From positions 36,132 to 50,686 of the forward strand of contig QAXH01005905.1 of the NCBI GenBank assembly GCA_004335635.1: a stretch of 14,555 nt of DNA. Reading direction: 5' to 3'. The position numbers and the translations under genes were made by a program. The DNA comes from Chloromonas sp. AAM2 (lineage: Eukaryota > Chlorophyta > Chlorophyceae > Chlamydomonadales > Chlamydomonadaceae). The number at the start of each line of letters is the position of its first letter. Within the stretch, counting starts at the first letter, position 1. Under the pieces are notes generated by a model. That model had not been told where the DNA came from. It worked only from the letters and a program-made list of their open reading frames with translations, and did not search any database. Positions 9,162 to 14,555 of the stretch are shown here, one piece after another.

Positions 9162-10427
9162 TCATGGCTTAGATGATGAAGCCTCTGTGCCGCAGCAGGC
9201 TTTGGCAGGAGCAGCTGTGCCGCAGCAGGCCTTGGCAGGAGCAGCTGCTGCAGCCGTGCCGCAGCAGGCCTTGGCTGGAGCAGGTGCGGCAGAAGCAGCT
9301 GAGCGACAGCAGGCTTTAGCTGCAGCAGCCGGAGCAGGAGCAGTTGTGCCGCAGCAGGCCTTGGCTGGAGCAGCAGGAGCAGCCGTGCCGCAGCAGGCCT
9401 TGGCTGGAGCAGCAGGAGCAGCTGTGCCACAGCAGGCCTTGGCTGGAGCAGCAGGAGCAGCTGTGCCACAGCAGGCCTTGGCTGGAACAGCAGGAGCAGC
9501 TGTGCCACAGCAGGCCTTGGCTGGAACAGTCGTGTCAGGAGCAGGGGCAGCTGCGACACAAGCAGCAGGAGCAGCCTTGCCACAGCAGGACTGGATCGGA
9601 GCAGCCGGAGCAGGAGCAGCTGTGCCGCAGCAGGCCTTGGCTGGAGCAGCTGCAGCAGCCGTGCTGCAACAGGCCTTGGCTAGAGCAGGTGCGGCAGGAG
9701 CAGCTGAGCCACAGCAGGCTTTAGCTGCAGCAGCCGGAGCCGGAGCAGCTGTGCCGCAGCAGGCCTTGGCTGGAGCAGCTGCGGCAGCAGCAGTTGTTCC
9801 ACAGCAGGCCTTGGCTGGAGCAGCGGCAGCAGTTGTTCCACAGCAGGCCTTGGCTGGAGCAGCGGCAGCAGATGTTCCACAGCATGCCTTGGCTGGAGCA
9901 GCGGCAGCAGTTGTTCCACAGCAGGCCATGGCTGGAGCAGCGGCAGCAGTTGTTTTACAGCAGGTCTTGGCTGGAGCAGCGGCAGCAGTTGTTCCACGGC
10001 AGGCCTTGGCTGGAGCAGCAGCAGCAGTTGTTCCACAGCAGGCCTTGGCTGGAGCAGCGGCAGCAGTTGTTCCGCAGCAGGCCTTGGCTGGAGCAGCGGC
10101 AGCAGTTGTTCCACAGCAGGCCTTGGCTGGAGCAGCGGCAGCAGTTGTTCCACAGCAGGCCTTTCCAGCATCAGCCGGTGCACCAGCAGCTGTGCCACAG
10201 CAGGCCTTTCCAGCATCAGCCGGTGCACCAGCAGCTGTGCCGCAGCAGGCCCTCCTGCATTCCTTAGCGCCAGTTGATGTTCTCTTCACACGTTTTGGTG
10301 CCAGACTTGACTTGTACACGAGCACCGTCAGTGCGTGCAGCACCACCACCAGTGAGGCACCCACGTCAGCTAGCCAGCTGGCCCAGAGGGTCACGTAGCC
10401 CAGGAAGGCAAGCACAAGGACCGTGAC
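9162..10427 (-). CDS. ATPase last exon: M6 with DxG and 26-unit Cys-Cys repeat tail
   Basis: The exon has 421 codons plus the TGA stop at 9164-9162; acceptor GCCATGCAG. Residues 1-39 form M6 with L-A-D-V-G-A-S, whose Asp completes the P1B-2 signature. A basic linker (A-P-K-R-V-K-R) follows. From exon residue 60 to the end the chain is 26 repeats of A-C-C-G-T plus an 8-10-residue Ala/Pro spacer ending in Lys, 25 of them with an intact Cys-Cys pair. Plant HMA4 has a cytosolic tail with about a dozen Cys pairs that binds zinc, so a zinc-buffering or sensing role is a reasonable inference. The opposite strand and other frames are also open here because units are multiples of 3, but only this frame continues from M6. 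Confidence 0.93.
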   Translation of the reverse strand, partial: VTVLVLAFLGYVTLWASWLADVGASLVVVLHALTVLVYKSSLAPKRVKRTSTGAKECRRACCGTAAGAPADAGKACCGTAAGAPADAGKACCGTTAAAAPAKACCGTTAAAAPAKACCGTTAAAAPAKACCGTTAAAAPAKACRGTTAAAAPAKTCCKTTAAAAPAMACCGTTAAAAPAKACCGTSAAAAPAKACCGTTAAAAPAKACCGTTAAAAAAPAKACCGTAAPAPAAAAKACCGSAAPAAPALAKACCSTAAAAAPAKACCGTAAPAPAAPIQSCCGKAAPAACVAAAPAPDTTVPAKACCGTAAPAVPAKACCGTAAPAAPAKACCGTAAPAAPAKACCGTAAPAAPAKACCGTTAPAPAAAAKACCRSAASAAPAPAKACCGTAAAAAPAKACCGTAAPAKACCGTEASSSKP

Positions 10428-13400
10428 CTGCATGGCAAGAAGGTGAAAACGCGACTGACATGTCATTTTGAACCAAACTTTCACGTTCTCTTGACAAGAC
10501 ACGCATGAGCGAACCGCCCCTTCTTACTTGCTCGACCCTTGTCTTCCGCACCCACCTTGACCACCATTGAGAACGTGATGTTAGCCGTGATCACGTGCGT
10601 TACCCTCCTGCCCAGGTCCCTCGCAAACACCAGCGTGTTCAGGTCCGAGCCCAGCAGCGCTACCTCAGCAGCCTCAACGGCCAGGGCAGCGCCAGAGCCC
10701 ATGGCAATGCCAACATCGGCTACGGCTAGGGCGGGCGCGTCGTTGATGCCGTCGCCTGAAAGAAGGGGACAGGAGTATCGGTACCATAAGATCTGGTGGT
10801 CGAGCATTTGTCGCATGTTGTCATGAAGGCAACTGGAGCACTTCAGCAAGCCTACTCAGGCAACTGCATTGAGAAGAAAAAGACTGCAGGGCAAGACAGT
10901 GTGCCAGCCATACAGAGAACTGAAATGCAGGCGACTCCAACACCACCGCCCTGCCCTGTGGCGGCTGCTCCCGTGTGCGAACATGCAAGCATGCGCATCA
11001 CTCACCGACATGCGCAACCACAAGCCCTTTCTTCTTCTTCTTCCTGTTCGCTGCCTCCGCCTCACTCCCACGCCACAGTCCACAGCCTTGTCCCTTGCCC
11101 ACTGGCCCCTCCTCCTGGCTCCCAATGTTCACCACCACTACATCCTCAGAGGCAACCATCAGCTCCTTGCGCAGCCTAACTGCAACCTGCGCCACAATAT
11201 AGCAACGTGGTGGGAACTCAGAATAGGAATTGCAAAATCTCAAAATGGTACTCAATCTTGAAATGGTACTCAAAACAGGAACTGCAGATCCCTGAAATGA
11301 ATACGGCGGCCTGCACATAAGACATGAGTTTTGCTATTGGAGTGTTGATGACTGCTGAACAGTTGACGAGCGTAGCGAGTGATGGTCCCGCTGTCTTTCC
11401 TGACTGAATGACATACCATTTCGCGTTTGAGTTTCTCAGCAAGCATGTTTTTCACTCCATAAACACCTACTGACCTTGGCGTCATCCACGCACGACTTAT
11501 TGAGCGTCGGGTTCCTGTCCTCTTTGTACGCCTTGACCATTTCCAGCTTGTCCTGTGGCAGCAGCTCGGCATGCGTGTGCTGGGGCGGCAAGCCCAGCTG
11601 AGAAGACACACACACAGCCGTGGCGGTCAGGTCACCTGGGCAAGCAGTGACACGTGGGTGAGGTCAGTGGCACGTGATTGTGAGTAGGGTTGTGGGCAAG
11701 AGGGCAGCATGTGCGTAAACTTCTAAGCAGTATCGTCATCTGGGCGAGCAAAGCGCAGCTGCTTGAGCAATTCATCTCACCAACAGTAGGCGGTACAACA
11801 CAATGAGATGCATACCGCAAGTGGAATGAGAAAAAACGTGGGCCAGCTCAGCCTTGGACCTGCTAGCGTGCCAAACGCCACATTGACCATGACAAGATAG
11901 CCGAAAATGTGAGCTGGCAGCAGGCCCAGAGCTGACACAAGACCTCGTGATGGTCCCAGAGTTCGAGACAGGAGGAATCTAGTGTAGGCAGGCAAGGGCT
12001 TGTGGCTTTGATGCCGACATCACAAGATATGAATGAATCTGGGCAGTCTGGCCGTGTGAATGGGTGTGGATGGGTTATGTTTTTGGAGCTGATGGTAGCA
12101 CGAGAATGTTCATGAATACCGACAAAGCAGGACGTGAAACAGACGGCTCAGCCTTGGACATCTTGCAATCAGCTGTGAGCTGGTCTGGCTGCCAGTAGTA
12201 GCCTGTTGCCGGCCAGTTACCAAAGAAAGCCCACGTATCACACAGATGGCAAAGCCCATTCAGGCATCAGCAACCAAGGAGCTTAATATGCCCAGGGTTG
12301 GCAACGATGAGCTTACCGCAGGCCAGGAGCTGACACAAGACTTCCGATGGTCCCAGAACGGTGAACGGACAACAACTTACCTGTGAGCATTGCACACGTA
12401 ATGCCCCTCCTCTGCAGCTGCCTCACGGCTTCAGGCGCCTGCTCCCTGGTCCGGTCCTGCACCGCCAGCACCCCTGCCAACCGACCGTCGACCACCACCA
12501 GACTAACTGACGCGCCCTTGGCGCCCCATTCGCTGACCACCGCATCAATCACAGCCTCTGGCCCCTGGCCCTCTGGCCCTGAAATCTCCCCCTGGGGCTT
12601 CGTGATTACAAGCATGCAGCGGGCAAGGCGGGCGGAGCCCACCACCACTCTATGGTTGTCTACCATGCCTAGGAGGCCCATGCCAGGAACTGCCAGCACA
12701 TGGGATGCGTCCAGCCTGCATGGCAGCACATGGGAAGCATGCAGCGTACGTGAAGAATGCCGGACGGCATCAAAGCCCCCTCGGAAGAGTCACACAAGAG
12801 GTCACGCACACACTGGTCATCTGGCAATAGGGAGAGGTGTAGGAGTACTGTGGAACAGGGTCCACGCCATTCAATGATGTGATACGCTTGGCGCACAGCC
12901 TGCCTGCACTGTCTCCCTGCCCACCTTGCATGTGCCCCATGTGCCGCACCATCTCCCTGCCCACCTTGCATGTGCCCCATGTGCCGCACAGTAACCGATG
13001 ATGGCGGGCGCTATGGGGTGTGACGAGTGAGCCTCGAGGGCGGCAGCCAGATCCAGGACACGTGACAGGGGCAAGAAACCGTCATCACGTGCTGACTGGT
13101 CTCTTTGAGTTGTTGGTGGCTGCTCGTCGTGAAGAGTTGCGGCATGCACGACCTGGATTTGTCCCTGAGTCAGCGTGCCTGACTTGTCAAAAGTGATGAC
13201 CTGCACTCCACCCAAGGCCTCCAGGTAGCGGGAACCCCTGACCATCACACCCTGTAGCATATGGGGCGTTGCATGCACGTGATTACCACCCTGTGATGGT
13301 TTGCTTGCTGACTCGTGATTACATGGTGGCATCCTATGGAGCTTGGGCCGTCAAGCTACCAGACCATATCATGGTTGTGCAACTCTGTAGTAATCTTGGG

Positions 13401-14307
13401 CTTGCTGGGAAGCTTGTCGACTAGACCGAGATCAAAGGGACTTGAACACCGCACGAATCGTTACGGAGAGAAGGGCCTCGCCCGGGAAGTGAACCCAGGA
13501 AGCTCGCATCCGTGCTCATGATAGATTGAGGTCACACAAGTTACACAGATCTGGTAACCGCTGAGTACCTCCCAAGCAAGGCGGCTGGACTAGGGTAAGC
13601 TAGGGTGACTAGGTATCGGAGCGAGGCGCTGTCCGCTACAAACGCCGGTCGTGCAGGTGGCACTGTTTGTGCTGGTACTGGTGACTTGTGCTTGCTGACA
13701 AGCTTGTGCCTGGCGGCTGTTATGGTGGTGCTGCAGTTCTGATTAGCTATGGCACCAACACACTGCTGGCGATGGTGGCTGTCGTTCTGCTTCACGACTC
13801 GTTCAGGTTGACGTTTACATAACGATGCCCTGCTCCTCACCTGTCTTGCTGCCCTGGCCAGTCCGCACACCGAGGTCACGGGGGTTGAGATGACCAGCGA
13901 ACATGGGCATGCAGTGACCAGCACCACAAGCGCAAGGTAGCACCAATCCTGCCAGTCGTCAGTCTGCAAGACAAGGACATGCATGCATGAAGCAGACATC
14001 GACAAGGACTACAAGGGCATGCATGCAAGCACCCAATGAACCATGCAAGGCTCAGCTGCCTTTGGGAACTCGAACACATGCAGCAGAGGCGTCAGCACAT
14101 GCATGCAAGACTCAGTTTCTCTCGAAGTGCATGTGGTCCACACGCACACCATCCAGACACCCACGCACATCCCCACTCATGTGCATGACGAACCCACACC
14201 CACCCACCCCCACACACGCATACGTAATACACATGCACCAGTGATGGCATCAGCGCCACCATTGCCGCCCCCATGACAATGACAGGCGTGTACCAGCACG
14301 CAAACAC
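9162..14307 (-). CDS. P1B-2-type heavy-metal (Zn/Cd/Pb) transporting ATPase, 3' part, 8 exons, with Cys-Cys repeat tail
   Basis: This is the C-terminal 875 residues of a P-type ATPase that should export Zn2+, Cd2+ or Pb2+ across a membrane using ATP. Proposed exons in transcript order are 14307-14233, 13963-13841, 13251-12965, 12715-12381, 11635-11475, 11186-11006, 10755-10556 and 10427-9162; every junction has GT..AG ends and matching phase. Signatures appear in family order: YTP at M3, ACPC with S-x-P in M4, [36 protein letters not shown](x7)K in M5 and DVG in M6. CPC(x4)SxP with N(x7)K(x20)DxG is the published P1B-2 signature, shared with ZntA and plant HMA2/3/4; Cu-type P1B-1 pumps differ in M5/M6. 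The N-terminal domain, M1-M2 and TGE actuator domain lie beyond the right edge. Oddities are Ser for Thr in DKTGT, a roughly 70-residue insertion before GDGIND, and a very long Cys-pair tail. Family assignment is secure. The membrane it sits in and the true substrate are not shown by the sequence. Confidence 0.93.
9165..10250 (-). repeat. 39/45-bp coding tandem repeat, 26 units, Cys-Cys motif
   Basis: Tandem units of mostly 39 bp (13 residues), some 45 bp, encode the ATPase tail. In protein order there are two 15-residue units ending D-A-G-K, ten units of the T-T-A-A-A-A-P-A type, then fourteen of the T-A-A-P-A-A-P-A type, some lengthened. Variants are C-R in unit 7, C-C-K in unit 8 and an extra single Cys in unit 17. 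On the + strand each unit reads roughly as an 'acagcaggccttggctgg' core. The subtypes are grouped by position, which points to repeated local expansion. Confidence 0.97.
10556..10755 (-). CDS. ATPase exon: GDGINDAP hinge and M5 (N-x7-K)
   Basis: Two bases plus 66 codons; acceptor CTTTCAG after a clear pyrimidine tract, donor GTCAAG|GTGGGT. It encodes [10 protein letters not shown] (Mg2+-binding hinge of all P-type ATPases), D-V-G-I-A-M-G-S-G, and ends in M5 with N-I-T-F-S-M-V-V-K. The N(x7)K pattern, exon residues 58 and 66, is diagnostic for the Zn/Cd subgroup; the Lys is thought to sit at the transport site. Confidence 0.94.
11006..11186 (-). CDS. ATPase exon: hydrophilic insertion and VVAHVG leading to the GDG motif
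   Basis: Sixty codons plus one base; acceptor GGCGCAG, donor GTCG|GTGAGT. The 3' end (G-L-V-V-A-H-V-G) supplies the strand before GDGINDAP, so this end is firm. The 5' part encodes a hydrophilic stretch rich in Lys, Arg, Glu and Gly, including R-K-K-K-K-K, that standard P1B-2 pumps lack; they have about 17 residues between LLPxDK and GDG, against about 90 here. An alternative phase-0 acceptor exists after AGCCAG (around 11117), so the start is uncertain. Confidence 0.72.
11475..11635 (-). CDS. ATPase exon: P-domain TGD helix through AELLPQDK
   Basis: Two bases plus 53 codons; acceptor TTGCCCAG, donor CCAAG|GTCAGT. Joined to the previous exon it completes M-L-T-G-D-L-T-A-T-A and continues to S-S-Q-L-G-L-P and [13 protein letters not shown]. 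The spacing from TGD to LGL (13 residues) equals that of ZntA and plant HMAs, which is why this acceptor was preferred over the AG 38 bases further in. The usual Asn after TGD is replaced by Leu. The exon ends in a hydrophilic stretch that begins the family-atypical insertion. Confidence 0.87.
11846..12357 (-). repeat. Diverged direct duplication within one ATPase intron
   Basis: The segment 11846-11960 resembles 12146-12357: gctcagccttggac (11846 and 12146), tgtgagctgg (about 11908 and 12174) and gcaggcc.agagctgacacaagac..gatggtccc (11920-11960 and 12318-12357) occur in the same order with changed spacing. Both lie in the intron 11636-12380. The repeated block once looked like an exon but has no usable acceptor. 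Confidence 0.7.
12381..12715 (-). CDS. ATPase exon: nucleotide-binding domain, PGMGLLG to MLTG
   Basis: One base plus 111 codons plus one base; acceptor CATGCAG, donor ACAG|GTAAGT. It begins [17 protein letters not shown], which carries the GxGxxG loop of the N-domain, then V-V-V-G-S-A-R-L, and ends G-I-T-C-A-M-L-T-G at the start of the second part of the P-domain. A second possible acceptor (GCTGGCAG) lies about 34 bases inside, in a short near-repeat of the acceptor region; using it would remove the residues before PGMG. Confidence 0.93.
12763..12786 (+). repeat. Dispersed 24-bp repeat, copy 2 (ATPase intron)
   Basis: Partner of 4278-4301, just upstream of the acceptor of the PGMGLLG exon in transcript direction. 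Possibly the edge of an interspersed element inserted in the intron. Confidence 0.75.
12911..12990 (-). repeat. 40-bp tandem duplication spanning a 5' splice site
   Basis: Two copies (12951-12990 and 12911-12950) are identical over at least 37 bases. Each contains the donor AAG|GTGGGC. The first copy in transcript order holds the donor that restores frame; the second is inside the intron and, if used, would add 40 bases and shift the frame. Confidence 0.92.
12965..13251 (-). CDS. ATPase exon: phosphorylation site (DKSGTLT) and start of nucleotide domain
   Basis: The exon has 95 codons plus two bases. It starts after CTACAG and ends AAG|GTGGGC. It holds [11 protein letters not shown], then F-D-K-S-G-T-L-T with the acceptor Asp at 13188-13186, and later S-S-H-P-I-A (His at 13020-13018), the nucleotide-domain HP motif of P1B ATPases. 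The invariant family motif is DKTGT; here the third residue is Ser (TCA codon). The donor lies in the first copy of a 40-bp tandem duplication. Phase 2 joins an Arg codon across the next junction and gives the family's normal spacing to the PGxG motif. Confidence 0.93.
13841..13963 (-). CDS. ATPase exon: M4 with CPC metal-binding motif
   Basis: The exon has 41 codons, phase 0 at both ends, with acceptor CTTGCAG and donor CAG|GTGAGG. It encodes D-W-x-x-W, a hydrophobic helix with [12 protein letters not shown] (CPC at 13909-13901), and then A-R-A-A-R-Q leading into the phosphorylation domain. The two cysteines of CPC are transport-site metal ligands in this family. The S-x-P four residues after CPC is part of the P1B-2 signature. 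Confidence 0.93.
14233..14307 (-). CDS. ATPase exon: transmembrane segment M3
   Basis: About 25 codons encode a W-Y-T-P-V-I-V-M stretch and a hydrophobic run ending P-S-L-V-H, matching the segment after the actuator domain in P1B ATPases (F-A-x-x-Y-T-P in the family). The acceptor is taken at the AG at 14309-14308 after a GT-rich tract, and the donor is GTGTAT after the CAT codon. Joining in phase 0 to the next exon gives 11 residues from the conserved Pro to the Trp before M4, the same spacing as I recall for plant HMA2, which supports the donor. The 5' limit is less certain than the 3' limit. The last 30 or so bases recur as an array upstream in the transcript. Confidence 0.75.
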
Positions 14308-14555
14308 CTCCACACACACAACTCAAATGCACAAACGATGGCACCAGCGCCACCATTGCCGCCACCACCCACTCACCACGTTACTCACATGCACGAGTGA
14401 GGGCACCAGCGCCACCGTTGCCGCCAACACCCATCCATCCATCCACATTACTTACATGCACGAGTGAGGCCACAAGCGCCACCAGTGCCGCCACCACCCA
14501 CCCACCCATCCACATCACTCACATGCACGAGTGAGGGCACCAGCGCCACCATCGC
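14233..14555 (-). repeat. 62-67-bp tandem array copying the end of the M3 exon plus a splice donor
   Basis: Read on the minus strand, four units upstream of the M3 exon each contain a near copy of the exon's last 35 bases (A-A-x-V-A-L-x-x-S-x-V-H if read in frame), followed in three of them by GTGAGT or GTAAGT and a TGGATGGG-rich spacer. The shared GTGCAT core recurs at offsets of 67, 67 and 62 bases, then 94 to the true exon. Because 67 is not a multiple of 3 and the spacers lack a good acceptor AG, the units are more likely intronic than coding. The array runs off the right edge. Confidence 0.85.

Noticed and set aside
9119..10228. Other long Leu/Pro- or Arg/Trp-rich frames over the repeat array
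   Set aside because: Same repeat effect; none joins to recognisable protein.
9106..10398. 430-codon + strand open frame with repeated V-P-Q-Q-A-L-A-G
   Set aside because: It is antisense to the ATPase tail. The array has units in multiples of 3 and lacks stops in several frames. Only the minus frame is continuous with M6 and the conserved ADVG motif.
11777..11995. Hydrophobic minus-strand frame resembling a transmembrane segment
   Set aside because: It lies in the intron between the MLTG and TGDL exons, where the family has no membrane segment, and overlaps a duplicated block.
12313..12360. Candidate small exon reading G-D-H-R-K-S with the right length for the TGDN helix
   Set aside because: No acceptor AG before it, and it would leave an intron of about 25 bases. 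The exon starting at 11635 supplies TGD with normal sites, and this block has a second intronic copy.
13440..13510. Two tRNA T-arm-like hairpins in an ATPase intron (minus strand)
   Set aside because: No matching acceptor or D arm; one T-stem does not pair. At most a decayed SINE fragment.

Overview
The window looks like nuclear DNA of a eukaryote, most likely a chlorophyte green alga of the Chlamydomonadales (Haematococcus/Chlamydomonas-like). This is inferred from coding sequence split by short introns with GTGAGT/GTAAGT donors and GCAG/CCAG acceptors, Ala/Pro-rich low-complexity protein, TGTAA-type polyadenylation motifs, many GCATGC-rich and minisatellite tracts, and a degenerate TTAGGG/TTTAGGG tract. 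No prokaryotic operon, rRNA, CRISPR array or complete transposon was seen.

Layout. Positions 1-9100 are mostly non-coding and repeat-rich: an 18-bp minisatellite at the left edge, a GCAT microsatellite, an internal telomere-like tract (1957-2066), a 40-bp tandem repeat (2218-2326) and a 67-bp tandem repeat (2484-2726), followed by long stretches without a recognisable gene. The only gene I can support there is a small three-exon candidate on the + strand (6077-7189). It would make a 92-residue protein whose middle exon matches the spacing of a heavy-metal-associated (HMA, ferredoxin-like) fold but lacks the CxxC metal site.

The right third (9162-14307, minus strand, running off the right edge) is the 3' part of one large gene, reconstructed here as eight exons with consistent splice phases (875 residues in the window). 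It encodes a P1B-2-type (Zn2+/Cd2+/Pb2+) P-type ATPase of the ZntA/plant HMA2-HMA3-HMA4 group: M3, CPC-containing M4, the DKSGTLT phosphorylation site, SSHP and PGMGLLG nucleotide-domain motifs, [12 protein letters not shown]5 with N(x7)K and M6 with DxG. The N-terminal metal-binding domain, M1-M2 and the actuator domain lie outside the window.

The most striking feature is the C-terminal tail, about 362 residues made of 26 tandem units with the core K-A-C-C-G-T followed by an Ala/Pro spacer. It carries 25 Cys-Cys pairs, like a greatly expanded version of the Cys-pair zinc-binding tail of plant HMA4. Second, two 5' splice-site regions of this gene have been tandemly duplicated: a 62-67-bp array built from the end of the M3 exon plus a donor site, and a 40-bp duplication over the donor of the phosphorylation-site exon. 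If the + strand gene is HMA-like, the two genes would be convergent and possibly both linked to metal handling, but that link is speculative.
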